Assembly: GCA_022453515.1 (NCBI GenBank) | Contig: JAJNNY010000015.1 | Span: 186,001-250,000, forward strand | Source of the DNA: Astrocystis sublimbata | Taxonomy: Eukaryota; Ascomycota; Sordariomycetes; Xylariales; Xylariaceae | Length of the DNA stretch: 64,000 nucleotides | Reading direction: 5' to 3' | Part shown: positions 9,115 through 21,257 of the stretch, piece after piece | How positions within the stretch are numbered: the first letter of the stretch is position 1 | How the letters are laid out: every line of letters begins with the position of its first letter | Notes under the pieces: generated by a model | What the model was told of the DNA's origin: nothing | Database searches by the model: none | Seen by the model: the letters and a program-made list of their open reading frames with translations, nothing else | Program-made: the position numbers and the translations under genes

Positions 9115-11752
9115 GATGTTGTCTTAGTGTTGATGAAAGCTATGCAAGCTACAGACAGACAATCATAATCGTCGTATATGTTTCAACTTGCGATTATAAG
9201 CAAGAAGGCTCTAGTCGCAGCCGTATCCATACTCACGAATGTTTTGGTCTGACATAAGGTTGCCCCGAGTCGCAATTAGGGGCCGATGTTACTCTCGCGC
9301 CATGGGTCCAAATTGCAGGTACGGCATATGCATACCCTGTGTAATGCATCGAGACCCGACTTCCGATCTTCAAGTCTACTAAACCAGAAATTCTCACATA
9401 TGTCGTTCGCACCAAGTACACTCATGTGATGGATTTGCTGATGTGAGACATGCAGGGGTACTTGTGATGGTGTGGGTTCGACGAGGTTGGCGGGAAGAGT
9501 GATAGGCGATAAGCCACCTCTAGTTGGAGCTGTGTTACCACATGTGCCCATTTCTGTAATGAATGTAACGCAAAGCCAGCGCCTAGCTTGATGGATGGTT
9601 CTACTCTTCCATACATACCGACTCTATCATGGGTAATGCTGTAATGTAGCATCTAAGTCGTAGAATATCCACTTTCAGACTGGAGATTACACTTGGTTGT
9701 GATAAGCTGGATTCGGGTCCCGTTATTTCGAGATGCTCTAGTCCTCGGAGAATCGGCAATACTGCTTGATATGCCCTAGCTCGAGGCACAAAATAAGGTA
9801 GAAGGATCAAGAACCTCCATCTCGTAACGCGTTATGGCGGTTTGAGATGCCATGATAGACCGCTATCTGGAGAAATGTGGACTTACTTGTGTAGCTAAGC
9901 TTTTCATCGCAGGCAACAGGGTCGATCAAGATCGTATAAGTTCAGATGAACTCGTACAATGTCGCGGATTTCACCGGCCCATGTAAATTAGCTGCATAGG
10001 TGAGGCCACTATCATGATGTAGTTGCTGTCCACAGTAAGCTGCCTTCTTACGACGATGAAGATTTGCAACAATGAAGGGAGAGGCATGGGGTAACTGTTA
10101 TTTTGTGGGTTCCAAAAATAGGTACATGCTATTGAGCCATAAGCCGGTATCAACATGCCGTCTGAGTGCCGGCTCAGGTACAAAGGAATTATGCACTTTG
10201 TCGCACAGACTATGCATGTACTACGATTTGTTGGTCAATGAGTTCATCGAGTTGGCCAAGTGATGCATATCTAAAATTGACTGCACCATGAGGATCATTG
10301 GAGGCCTATAGTTTTGTATAGGAAATTATCCAGTACCTTGTACGCCTATATTGAAAAGTTGATTATTATACGTGACTAAAGACGCTAAGCAGGGCAGGTC
10401 AAAAATATGGCCAACTCAGCCACTCTGCCCTACTTCCCCAACAATATAACAAAACCAGCTAAAATGCGGGACTTGCACGGGAGCGGGAGAGCTAGTATAC
10501 TTTAGTGTACGATACCTACGAACCCATCTCCGCACCGTTACGCTAAACTGTAAACTGTGCTGAGCTAGAGTGAACTTTGCATAGATTGATGAAGGAAAAT
10601 AGGGAACATGTGTGGGTTTTGGGTGTGTGGGCTCTCGTTGCGTAATGACGCTACGCTACTTTGCGGAGTGGTGCCATTCCAGTTGCTTTCTCATCACAAT
10701 ATCGTGCTCATAATCGGAGCTTCGGTCTGAACTGGCCGCGATTTTTGTAAGACTAGCAAGGCACGGAAGCTGGGTAACGTTGCCGACAGCGATTGGTATT
10801 GCCTGAGGTTTTCACCAATCTGGCCTACGGTGTGTTCACTGCTGGGGGCATCCCGCAACCTTAGAAGCGTGCCTGAGCCTGCTCGTCGGTGTTAAGTCTA
10901 CCATGTACCACTAAGCATCTCCACAGAGATATGTTCTGATAATTTGACCATTGATTGGCTACATGACATTGTGTAGGGCTCGTTGTGGAGAGAGATGTAA
11001 CTGACAAGAGAGTCTAATGCACATCATCGTACCACTAATAGGGGAGCAGGCATGTGTCAAATTCTTGGCATTTGGCTGTGGTGGCCCATCTCAACTGACT
11101 CAGGTTTTGCACCACATTACCAATTGCGAATGCGATTGCGACTGTACATTGTAAGTGCGTAATGCACGCAGAGTCATCTGGGGATAGTAGCATGAATATC
11201 GTGCCGTAATAGTCATGATCATGTACCTTATTAATCTCCAAGAAGCACAGAATTATGTAAGTCGCCTCTACCCGCCCGAGCCGCCCATCAATTTGTAACA
11301 CTAACCTTTTTCTTCATCTCAACTCTCATCATACGATTCGATTTGTTGTTGACAAGAAGCCTCTCCTCTTTCTGCTTAGCGCACGATTTGATACCCAGAT
11401 ATAACCAACAGCCACTTTTCTTAATGGAAATAGGTCGATGATCTGCAATTTGACTGCTTTCATACCACTAGCGTATCGGCCGGCATCTTTGGCCAGTCGA
11501 GGCCAGTGCCACCCTTGTGAGAGATCCTGGCTATGTTGGGGGATCATCAAGGCCAGATGCAGGGGACCCCAGCCTTGACACGATATCTTCAATCATTCTC
11601 TCCGGCTTCCGGACGACGGGGACGACAGAAGACTGAGGATCTAGTCATGATAACTTCACCAGGCCCGCCCCCTCTGTTTGAGGTCGTCCGCATCAGGATT
11701 TCGTCTCATGTAGACCTAGGTCTGGTTATTGATGCACGTCCTTGAAGTGAGC
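9115..11752. other. Long intergenic region, nothing recognised
   Basis: About 2.6 kb between two divergently transcribed genes. Frames are at most about 90 codons, lack splice-joined partners and resemble nothing I know. It must contain the promoters of the GMC oxidoreductase (left) and the CFEM receptor (right). I found no tRNA or clear repeat array. Confidence 0.5.
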
Positions 11753-13682
11753 ATGTTGGGAAAGACAGTAGTCGCAGGAACGCTGCTTGCCTTTGCTTCC
11801 GTAGCACTTGCTGCGGATCTGTCAGGTCTCAATTTGGACGCTGTCCCTCAATGCGGCGTAGGTCTTCCCCGAACCTCTTTAACACCGATGCATCGTACTG
11901 ACACCGATGGTAGCTTGTCTGCATTAGCCGCACGGTAGCGGAGAAATCGTCGTGTTCACCAACCGATTTCCCATGCATCTGTGCCAACGTCGCGCTTCAG
12001 GGTGAGATTGAAGCATGCTTCGCTGCCGAATGCACCCCCAGAGATGCATTAAGTAAGAATATTCTTTGGACGTTCGAAAATCGTCATGCTAATGTGTCTG
12101 GGAATTAGCGACGGCCAAGCTTGCGAAGGATCTATGTGGCCTCCCAAAAAGAAACAGTATGTTCACCATCTCATAGCTGCGAGAAAGTCTTGCATCTGGC
12201 ATATAACCTAACATGTCTTTAACCAGGAGAGCTATCAGTATGGTTGGTACCGGTGGTGTTCATTGCGCTTAGCACAATATTCTATTTCTTACGACTAGTT
12301 TCTCGAGTTGTACTTCACCAGGGGCTCGATATCGCCGATGTTGTTTTGGGCGGAGGCGTGGTGAGTTTTGAATTCACGCAGCTAATGTTACTCCTTCTAA
12401 CTTCGAAGATCAGGCTTTCACATTTCCACTGCTCTGGGTGGCTTTCAAATTGTCGTCACTGGGGTTAGGAAAGGACGTGTGGGAGGTCATTCCTCAGGAA
12501 AACATCACGCAAATCCTTCATGTAAGAGAGCCCAGATATTACCATTCTACGTATAGTTGATTGTATACAATACTGACTGGACAATAGTACTACTGGTGGG
12601 CAGAGCTACTCTACCACGCCGGACTCCAACTCACCAGAATCTCTATCATTTGTTTCTACCTCAAAGTGTTTCCGCATGACTATGTCCGAAGGGCGTGTTT
12701 TGCGCTTATCGGACTTAACATCGCGAATTTCATCGCATTCGAGATAGCCACCGTCTTCCAATGCTATCCGATTTATGGCGCCTGGACACTTTGGGACGGG
12801 ACGTTCCAGGGCCACTGCAATGACATTCACCTCCAGGGGTACATACAAGGTGCCTTCAATACCGCCCTTGGTACGTATTCTTACATCTTCATTTTTTTTC
12901 CGTTTCTTATGAACCCGAGCTTTGCTAACTCGCGACATCGATAGATCTTTTAGTCATTGCCTTGCCCCTCATACCATTGTCCAGGTTGACTGTTTCGAGA
13001 CGGAAGAAAGTCCAGTTGATGGTGATGTTTAGCCTGGGACTATTGTAAGCCACCTTATACCATTTAAGGCATTTCGCAACTAACTTAGGCTGTAACCAGT
13101 GTAACGGCTATCAGTGTCGCTCGTTTGACTACCCTTGTAGTATTCGCAAATTCCACAAACATCAGCTACGATTACGTCGGACCCGGCCTATATTCCATCG
13201 TCGAAGCCTCTGTCAGCATCATCATCTGCTGTTTGCCCACCACCAGAGCACTCTGCGTCTCAATATTTCCTAAGCTATGCCCGCCGACCGCCAAGCCCCC
13301 CCGAATCTGGGGAGGCAACGTGCCAAGATCCGCATATACACCACAAAGATTTAGCCGGATCGAGGACGCCTACTTCGCCTCCGACAACACGAACAACACA
13401 CTCGGTGCGAGGGAAGAATGGTCAGGTCAAAACAGCAACATCTCGAACGCCGACACCGCCATCGGCAGCCCCATGAGCCCTGTCGGCGACAAGCCGTGGA
13501 CCTGTCAAAGTAGCAATGTCTCTAAGGCAGGCTCCAGCGTCGAGCTGATGGCAATGGACCGGGAGAGGATTGCGAACGATGCGCGGAATGGGCTTCTGCG
13601 AGATGGTGCAACACGAACTTTGACCATAAAGAACTGGAGTAGGCCTCTACCTTGCGGGCGCGAAGCTGGCGGCTTCTTCTAG
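11753..13682 (+). CDS. CFEM-domain Pth11-like seven-transmembrane receptor
   Basis: Eight exons: 11753-11857, 11914-12052, 12109-12156, 12227-12360, 12414-12521, 12588-12870, 12945-13044 and 13100-13682; 499 residues. The signal peptide is MLGKTVVAGTLLAFASVALA. An in-frame ATG at 11732 would put seven residues ahead of it, so 11753 is preferred. Residues about 28-100 form a CFEM domain with eight cysteines, including CGLVC, SSCSPTDFPCICAN and EACFAAEC; the Asp of the TDFPC segment is where CFEM proteins bind haem. Then comes a seven-helix rhodopsin-like fungal domain with GLGKDVWEV, LLYHAGLQLTRISIICFYLK and QGAFNTALDLLVIALP, typical of Pth11-class receptors. The polar tail after PRIWGG is about 120 residues. 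It acts at the plasma membrane; such receptors sense surface cues, but the ligand here is unknown. Confidence 0.92.
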
Positions 13683-15235
13683 AAGCATTACTGGCTTGAC
13701 GCCACAATTGCTCATGAGCGCAAGTAGTTCAAGAGCGCTGGCTTGAAGCCGCTGTTTCATTCTTGCTTCGAATGATCAATCGGTAGTGGCTGGACGCCAC
13801 TAATACGTTCCTTACTACGAACATCTTAGGCGACATTGACGGAAGATCGTTGTTGAGTTTTCACGATTATAGGTTGCGCATGGGATCACGAGGTGGCACA
13901 TTTGTTTTGTTTTATTTCATTGCGATCTGGACGATCGGGAATCATTTTGTGCTTTATTTTGGATTCTAAAGCATCTTTTCCGATTCGAACAGGATCGCTG
14001 GGACACAATTACAGCGAGAGTTTGGTGAAGGCAATACCCCGGAGTGTTTAACGAGGCCGACATTGCAGACGAGGCAATTCGCGATGATACCAAATTCGAA
14101 ACAAATAGGGACTTTTCCAACGTACCCTCTGGATAGTATAAATCAACGTCCCTTCTACGACGCACTAATTGCACACGAGTCTCGTAGCCATCAACCTACA
14201 ATCATAATAGCTCGTGACAGTTGGTTCTCAGACATCTCTTACACAACACACCCCGCTTGCACGCAGCAGCAAGTGTCAACTTGCCACCTGTTTCTGATGC
14301 AAGACCCATGGCGCCGTTACTACCAGACTGTTCTACACCGCCATACTGGTAAGATAGAGTAACCATGGCAGAGCATCTACAGTCTGGGTGGATCCTGTTG
14401 CAGTACCTCTAACATCGGAGTAATACGGGCAAAAGTCGGGGAAATAGCCCGTTGAATCAGGGACCATTCTCTTATGTACCAGAACAGCGCAACTCAGGTT
14501 GGAGGCATAGAGGTCACAATTAGGGGGTAGTAGTTCGCATCTAGACCGTTTGCCCAGTGGGACCTTGTGTTGTTCCTTAAACTCGAGGAGGCGGCATCAC
14601 ATCCTCTTGAGCCAGATCAGGTGTCGGCCTGGATGCGTGATGGCTCCCCTTGCCTTCTGACTGAGGCTTAGTGAAGCTGATCCCTGGCGACCTCAGCCCC
14701 TCGGCGGTTCGATCATTGTATGTTAAAAAGCCGGACGCCATAGCCTCGGGCTAAAGGATGGCACTTTTGCGATTGACAGTGGCGGTGACAGCGATGTCGA
14801 TAAGGGTTGCTCGGAGATTTCGGTCTGGAGTCTCGGCCGGGTTCTGCCGCCCTTTCCCACGACGACGAGTCTAGGTCAACCAGTTCTTGGCAAACTGGTT
14901 ACGAGCGGGCACCTATATCACCCCATAATTATGAATAGATTTAGATTTTTGGAATCCTTCGAATTTAACTTTCGTGTTGCTGCCTATGACTGGATTGGGC
15001 ATTCATGAGGTTCCATCCAACAGTTGAACTCGCCGTAAGGACCGAGGTGTAAGACCATTTCGATGTAAAGTTCAAAGACAGGATATTATCTAGCCATTTT
15101 GACTAGGCGAGAAATATATATAGAAGTATCTTTTCCAAGAGAATTGAAGCGACGATGTAACGTCAGAGGTCACGTCAGGGAGTAGAGGTGATAAATAGAG
15201 CTTTAATTTGGCGCGAAATTCACCTACTATGGTGC
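13683..15235. other. Intergenic region, nothing recognised
   Basis: No supportable gene in about 1.5 kb. The composition turns AT-rich from about 14930 onward. Frames are short and overlap on both strands. Confidence 0.5.
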
Positions 15236-15307
15236 AGCTAGTTAGTTCAGTAGAAGAGCGCCGGGCTCATAACCCGAAGGTCGATTGATCGAAACAATCG
15301 CTAGCTA
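15236..15307 (+). tRNA. tRNA-Met (CAT)-like sequence, possibly a pseudogene or SINE head
   Basis: A 72-nt cloverleaf can be drawn. The acceptor stem AGCTAGT (15236-15242) pairs with GCTAGCT (15300-15306) at all seven positions with one G-T wobble, discriminator A15307. The D stem GTTC/GAGC, the anticodon stem CCGGG/CCCGA (one mismatch at the base) with loop CTCATAA and anticodon CAT at 15268-15270, and a perfect T stem GATTG/CAATC are all present. The D-arm, anticodon-loop and variable-loop pattern is that of eukaryotic elongator tRNA-Met. Oddities: the T loop begins A instead of the invariant T54, and the D loop is one base short so that only one of the two conserved G residues remains. It may therefore be a decayed copy. 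T-rich sequence follows from about 15328. Confidence 0.6.
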
Positions 15308-15667
15308 GGTAATTAATAGTCACAGTCTTTTGTATTTTTGCATAAGTTGATATTATATAAGTTAGATTCAATGTACCACTATTTCGCTTGTTTCTCTGCA
15401 CTCACGTAGTTCGGATAGTTACTTTGTTTTGATCTCGTATAATCGTGTAAGTTTGAAAAAGGTACGAAGGTACTTCGCGGCCGTGACGCGGCGCTTGGCA
15501 AATCGGGCTTAGCGCGATTAGGACCATTCCACAGCAAATTGGCTCTGCATCCATCATCACCCTTCCCTCTCTCTCGTCCTCCACGCCCACCAAGAATCCG
15601 CATCTTCCGCATGAAGCCACTGAAACTCGTGTGAGTGGGCTTCAAGGGCTCTCACGTGCATGGAAAC
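15308..15667. other. Promoter region of the asparagine synthetase-like gene
   Basis: AT-rich near the tRNA-like sequence, then C/T-rich from about 15550 to 15600, just upstream of the ATG at 15668. Pyrimidine-rich tracts of this kind are usual just before start codons in filamentous fungi. No other feature seen. Confidence 0.35.
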
Positions 15668-17529
15668 ATGTGCGGCATCCATGCGGCTATCACTGCGGCT
15701 TCCCATTCTGGATTGACACCTGAGCTCAGACAATCCTTGATCAACCGGGGGCCAGATCACCTGGGCCACGCCCAGCGTGAAGTTCCCTGTACCGCCTCTG
15801 ATCGCCAGCTTCGTCTCTATTTCACATCAACCGTTCTGGCCCTACGAGGTGACCATGTCGCGAGGCAGCCCCTCGAGGAGCACACAGGCACCGGCTCGGT
15901 CCTGTGCTGGAACGGAGAGGCTTGGCGGATCAACGGACAACCTGTAGATGGCAATGATGGCGAAGTAGTCTTCTCGATGCTGCAGTCAAGTGTTCCGATC
16001 CATGACAAGGCCCGGGAGACTCGCGTCTTGGACGTGTTGCGCAGTATCGAAGGCCCATTCGCCTTCGTTTACTATGATGCCGCTGCCGACCGGGTGTATT
16101 ATGGCCGTGATCGCCTTGGGCGACGTTCTCTTCTGATCAAACGTGACGGTGAGACTAACTCTATCACTTTATCTAGCATTGCCTCAATCCCAACGGCTGG
16201 ATGGGAAGAGGTAAGCTCAGAAGGGATCTGGTCGATAGATCTCAAGACGTATGGTGATGACTCGAGCGAGGTATCCTCCAAGCATGTCTGGTTGCCAGAC
16301 AGCACGGAGGACATGGTAAGTCCTGGATATTTTGCCTATGAACGACGAATTCAGCTCAATCATTCAGGTCTTGAGCATCGGTGTTTTCAACAGGCAATTA
16401 CCACCACCTGAACACCAGCTCGACTTTAGCACCCTCTCGCTTCAAATCTTGAGACACAAGCTTGTTGAATCCCTGAAACCCCGCGTTCTTGATGTACCCG
16501 AGCCGCCAAACACGATATCAGATGTAGATGCTCGCATTGCAATTCTCTTCTCAGGCGGTCTTGACTGTACTATGCTTGCAAGACTTACCCATGAGCTTGT
16601 GCCGTTGGGGCAAGGTCTCGACCTCATCAATGTCGCATTCGAGAACCCGCGTCAAGTGGCCTTGGAAGCCCAGCAACCGCATTTGCGAGCTTCAGATCAT
16701 TACGAAGGTTGTCCCGACAGGGCCTCAGGAAGGAAGGTGTTTGAGGAGCTGAAATCTTCCTGCCCCGGACGATGCTGGCGGTTCATTGCTGTACGTTGCC
16801 CTTCCTTACCGTACTCATCTTATACACAGGAGCCCTAGGACTGATTGGCCAATAGGTCAATGTCTCATTCGAAGAGGCAATGGCACACAAGGCGAGGGTG
16901 TTGTCCTTGATCTACCCACATGACACCGAGATGGATCTCTCAATTGCTTTCGCCTTGTACTTTGCCGCGAGGGGTACAGGAGACTGCTACGTTGACCAAG
17001 CTGAGTGGCAGCCTTCTCCTCCATCAACGAGTACTTCGGCGCGAGTGCTTCTATCTGGCCTTGGCGCAGACGAGCTATTTGGCGGCTATTCTCGACACGA
17101 CGCCGCATTCAAAAGAGCAGGTTACCGTGGCCTTATTGACGAATTACACCTCGATGTCAGCCGCATCGGCCAACGTAATCTTGGCAGAGACGATCGCATT
17201 ATGGCGCACTGGGGTAGGGAAGTGCGTTTTCCTTACCTAGACGAAGAGTTCGTCAAGTTCACTATCGGCAGCCCTGTTTGGGAGAAATGCGACTTCCAAA
17301 ATGAATTTCACCCCGCGGTCATTGATCCCGCCAAACGGGCCCTAAGACTATTGGCTGATCAACTTAAACTCCCTATTGCTTCACGTTTAAAAAAGAAGGC
17401 GGTGAGTTTGCTCGTAGCGCAGGTCATAGATTCTTGCTAACTATTTCACAGATACAATTTGGCTCGCGAACAGCCAAGATCGAGAGTACAACAGGCCGCC
17501 TTCGAGGTACAGCCCAAGTATCCGCATGA
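15668..17529 (+). CDS. Asparagine synthetase domain-containing protein (ASNSD1 family)
   Basis: Four exons: 15668-16315, 16368-16790, 16856-17401 and 17452-17529; 564 residues. The start is fixed by the N-terminal nucleophile: the protein must begin MCGIHAAI so that Cys2 becomes the glutaminase nucleophile after Met removal. An in-frame ATG 33 bases upstream would bury it. Residues about 1-200 are a class II glutamine amidotransferase domain with NRGPDHLG and YYGRDRLGRRSLL. The second half is the synthetase-like domain with SGGLDCTML at 278-286 and LLSGLGADELFGGYSRHD. Length and the diverged first half point to the ASNSD1 group rather than true asparagine synthetase. The PP-loop has Cys where classical enzymes have Ser (SGGxDS), so the reaction is uncertain. 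Confidence 0.93.
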
Positions 17530-20078
17530 TTTCCCATCCTATGACGATCGAAACAGCATATGTAAGTCGATCTTACAATTTCATTCCCGGTTGCGATTCA
17601 AGGGCATGGGTAGCCCCAACCCCATTGGCGATGACGATAACCAGATACTTCCGAGTTGGCAGTGTTGCAATCTGGGCTCACCTCCTGGCTGTGTGTTTCG
17701 GCTTTGCGTCGTAACCCTCTGGGTTGTGAGGTACCATGTGCGCTACAACAATGACTCTTAAAAGGCATTTCTGAGCCACATTACCCCCTCATTTCATGTG
17801 TATCAAACCTCAATTCTGGACATTACGACTAACACACCGTGCCGCGCGGCTTCCAGGACACTTCATGCACCACAACTGAACAGGCTCAGCTATCCTAATA
17901 CTATCAATTCGAATAGTTACTGGCTACCTCTGCAAGCAGATGACGACAGACTCGGATGGTAATTGTACTGCCCTGCCCCAAGCAAGCACAATTGCATGTC
18001 ATCCATAAGTGGAAAATATTATATTTGGATAGTGTTCAATTTCAAGAAACTATCCGACACTCCTTCCCATCTCGCGTGAAAGTCGTGATATCTAATGGAA
18101 GAGTTGTTCTGTCTCCAACGTTAGATGCTTGTTGCAGCATGTCACTATCTGCATCATCACACTAGAATGCCACTCACAACGATGCCCCTACTTGCGACAT
18201 ATCAAGAAAGCCATCATCACAAGTCTTGTACCGACAATTGAATATCGGCTAGGTATTCACTCACGGTTTGTAGCCCACATCTCGTCAACTCCACCACCAT
18301 TGCCACAATGGCCGACCGAGACGAGGTTAAGTGAATGGATGGCCCAAGCCAACATACTTCCGAGGCCCAGAGTTGCATTGACTCCTGGCCTTTCTGATAG
18401 GTTGACAGACCACTAGCCCTTGTATCTCTACCATCTAATGTGAGCTACTGGCCCGTGGTTAGGTAGTTTCCTGCGACCTTGGAGCCTGATATGTAAGGGT
18501 GGTTACCTTATGCTATCATAAGCCATACCATTCATCAACGCTCATGTCATAATTATCCTTCCCGTTTGCCAAAAGACAGATGCGCACCCGCCGATCAATC
18601 TAGCCATTGGCGTTGCTTATATGTGTGCACGCTACTTTGTGTCTGGAAACATATAGTCTGGTACATACTAGGTGGTCTAGCTTCCCACACCAGTGTGTGT
18701 TTCCTTGTGCAATTTCATGAAATCCCTATTGATTACCTAGATAATTGCACACCGTGGGGATGAAGAACGATAGGCATTCGATGAGTATATATATAGCCGC
18801 AACTTCCATCATTAACCACAAGTAGTTACATTATGCCTTTCCAGGATGTATCCTCAATATGGAATATTCGAGGTCTGTGGTACATTGTCGCTCTTTTGCG
18901 TGATTTCAGAAGCTCTGTGCTCTTCTTCGGCAAGCTTGTGCTTTGAGTATCAGACCTGCGCCCTCCACCTTTGTCAGGCCGGTGCACTTGGCAACGATAC
19001 TGTTCATGAGCATGCTGTCAGGTACCAAGGTAGCATGAGCCTCACCATGGCCCAGAGGCTCCCTGGAAGGCTATTTGGGTGTGAGGTTCGTGTATATAAG
19101 GACTGGGCGATTTCCATAGCTTTGGAGAGCCCAGAAATCAATAGAATTGACACCTGACCCTTACTATACTACTTGGCTACGTGATAAATACTATATTCCT
19201 TCACTCTGGTGCAAAATCACTTGACACATGCTATGTCGGTAGTGATAAAATTGGTAATGGTGTAGGAAGTTGGACTATAGCGTGTGGGTTACGGCCACCT
19301 AGTGCACAGACTGTACGATTCCAGGCACAAAGCAGCGTGCACACACACATAAGGAGCACCAATAGCGAGATCCATCGGCGGTACGTATTCGCCTTTTGAC
19401 AAATGGTAATGATGGTCAATTATGTTTCTTTGGGTATAACTTGTGCTATGCGGGTGCTTGAGCCATATTGGATGAATGTGCTTTGGTCATGCTCAGCAAT
19501 TGTCCTTGAACGATCTGGTTCGTGAAAAGCAAGCGCGCCATTTTCGAGAGTGTTAGGCAGTTACAAAGCACAGTGTAGTATAAAGGATTTCTCACGGCTA
19601 AGGCCAGGCAGGCACTAGATTCATCCATCCTACATCCCACTTTTGGGTGGGATCTATTCAACCCATTTCAAGAGCTATGAAGGTTCCGTAGAGAAGTAGG
19701 TAGGTAAGTTAGGTGGGTAGTACTGCTGTGCTGTTAGGGCGCGATAAGTCTTATTAGAAAAATTGCGATATAGGAACAAGAATTTGGCCTACTCCTTTTT
19801 TCTTGTTGGATGTACTTGAGGTTCGAGTTTGGATGATGGAAGGTAAACAGATATCACGGCACAGATTGAGACGAAGAGACGAAGATTATTATTAGAGCCT
19901 GGAGGGGCACGCTACTCTGTGAATAATACAGTAAAAGGTACAAAAGGACGCAGCAGAAAGTTCAAGCTTGTCTGCAATCTGAGAAGATTATGCTGACTCT
20001 GAACTACAGGTGAAGGCTGCGGCCTTGAAACTTATTATCTCCAGCAGCGATGGCGAAGAGGACACAAGAATTATGTAC
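17530..20078. other. Long intergenic region, one weak small ORF
   Basis: About 2.5 kb between two converging genes. The only candidate is the small cysteine-containing frame at 18846-19157, listed separately. Otherwise the frames are short and unsupported. Confidence 0.45.
18846..19157 (+). CDS. Possible small cysteine-containing secreted protein
   Basis: A 103-codon frame begins 60 bases after a TATATATATAG motif (18786-18796). Its first 30 residues are fairly hydrophobic (CGTLSLFCVISEALC) and could act as a signal peptide. Six more cysteines follow within or after that stretch. No family is recognised and no splice partner is evident. The case rests only on the TATA-like motif, the hydrophobic start and the cysteines. 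It could be a chance frame. Confidence 0.22.
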   Translation: MYPQYGIFEVCGTLSLFCVISEALCSSSASLCFEYQTCALHLCQAGALGNDTVHEHAVRYQGSMSLTMAQRLPGRLFGCEVRVYKDWAISIALESPEINRIDT

Positions 20079-21257
20079 TCAAAAGTACTCATTCTCTGGG
20101 AACGGGTGATCCGGTCCGAAGTAGACTAACCAGTCGCGGGAGGAGTCATTGAGGTGCTCAGCTTTCCCTCCCTTCAAGAGCTTCCATGAACCTGTTGACT
20201 TCATTTGATTTCCCGACAACAAGAGACCTGAATTCAGGTCTAGGAAGCTGACCTTGTAAGGATCGTCTTCAGAGAACCAAAAGCCCGTAAAGCGCCTGTA
20301 CCATCCCAAAATGTCTCCATGAGATGCGACGTGCAGCTCTTTCAGGCTCGAGAAGGGCTTCCGCGTCCATCCCCCATCCCAACCCAACCAGATATTGCTT
20401 CTCTTGTCATTGTTGAAAAAGTAATGTTCCAACCAGCTGAACTTCATCTCGTACTCGACTCGGTAGCCGCCGGTCACCCTGAGGCGTTCGATGTCGGCAT
20501 AGTACGGCGCAAGTGCCTGGACTTGGTCGTCTGGGAGGCAAATCATGTCGTGGTGGAAGTTGACCCAGATGTACTTGATACCGGCGGCGGTAGGACTGAA
20601 GAAAGCCCTCCGGTAAGGCGCAAGAGCGCGGGATTCCCGACAAACATGCATGACGGCAGGCGGTGGGTTGGATGAAGCATAGCTAAATACTATGTTCCGC
20701 GAGCGTGTGAACCTGGCGCGTAGAGGGTCGTCTGTGTCTATGTTATGAACTCCGGCCGACACCTCTTGCATCAGCATTAACAGCTGTCCGCTGTGTTCAT
20801 CGCTGAGTAGCCGATCGAGTATGGTTGCCGGCCCTGCATGTTCATCTTGGGCCATTATCTCTCTGAGTGGGACTACCAGCTGTTCGACTATGTTTGATAG
20901 CTTTGGGTTCATTAGCTGTCCGAATGTGTTCGCCAGTACCGCCTGCAGCTCTCCGTCTTCTGGCCTTGTTTCTGGCATTCCTTCGACTGCGTTTTGCAGG
21001 TCTTCGACTACTTGTGCTTCGATGTCCCCGTCGATCTGCTCTTCGTCGTCCTCCCACCCCTCTTCGTCGTCCTCCCACCCCTCTTCGTCGTCCTCCCACC
21101 CCTCTTCGTCGTCGTTCCACTCCTCTTCGACTTCGATTGGCTGCTCGTCGGCTGGGATGGTACGGATGTACAGATGGCGGGGGCTTGCAGATAATTTCCA
21201 GATCGCAATGCGAAGCTCAGCTGGCAAGTTTGGGAATCCATGGAAGGTGTCCGCCAT
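20079..21257 (-). CDS. 2EXR domain protein with acidic EGWEDDE repeats
   Basis: A single exon of 392 residues from ATG 21257. The protein opens MADTFHGFPNLPAELRIAIW, the hallmark of the fungal 2EXR family (F-x-x-FPxLPxELRxxIW), whose function is unknown. Residues about 45-75 are strongly acidic and hold 7-residue repeats (EGWEDDE) encoded by near-identical 21-bp units at about 21040-21120. Later blocks such as FSYASSNPPPAVMHVCRESRA and KYIWVNFHHDMICL also match the family. The frame continues upstream to 21389, but only from a TTG lying over a TATA-like repeat, so 21257 is chosen. This gene and the plus-strand ligase gene are divergently arranged. Confidence 0.9.
   Translation of the reverse strand: MADTFHGFPNLPAELRIAIWKLSASPRHLYIRTIPADEQPIEVEEEWNDDEEGWEDDEEGWEDDEEGWEDDEEQIDGDIEAQVVEDLQNAVEGMPETRPEDGELQAVLANTFGQLMNPKLSNIVEQLVVPLREIMAQDEHAGPATILDRLLSDEHSGQLLMLMQEVSAGVHNIDTDDPLRARFTRSRNIVFSYASSNPPPAVMHVCRESRALAPYRRAFFSPTAAGIKYIWVNFHHDMICLPDDQVQALAPYYADIERLRVTGGYRVEYEMKFSWLEHYFFNNDKRSNIWLGWDGGWTRKPFSSLKELHVASHGDILGWYRRFTGFWFSEDDPYKVSFLDLNSGLLLSGNQMKSTGSWKLLKGGKAEHLNDSSRDWLVYFGPDHPFPENEYF
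21040..21120 (-). repeat. 21-bp coding tandem repeat (EGWEDDE)
   Basis: Three to four nearly identical 21-bp units inside the 2EXR gene encode the heptad EGWEDDE, with a degenerate last unit. Nucleotide identity between units is very high, which suggests recent expansion by slippage or unequal exchange. Confidence 0.9.
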
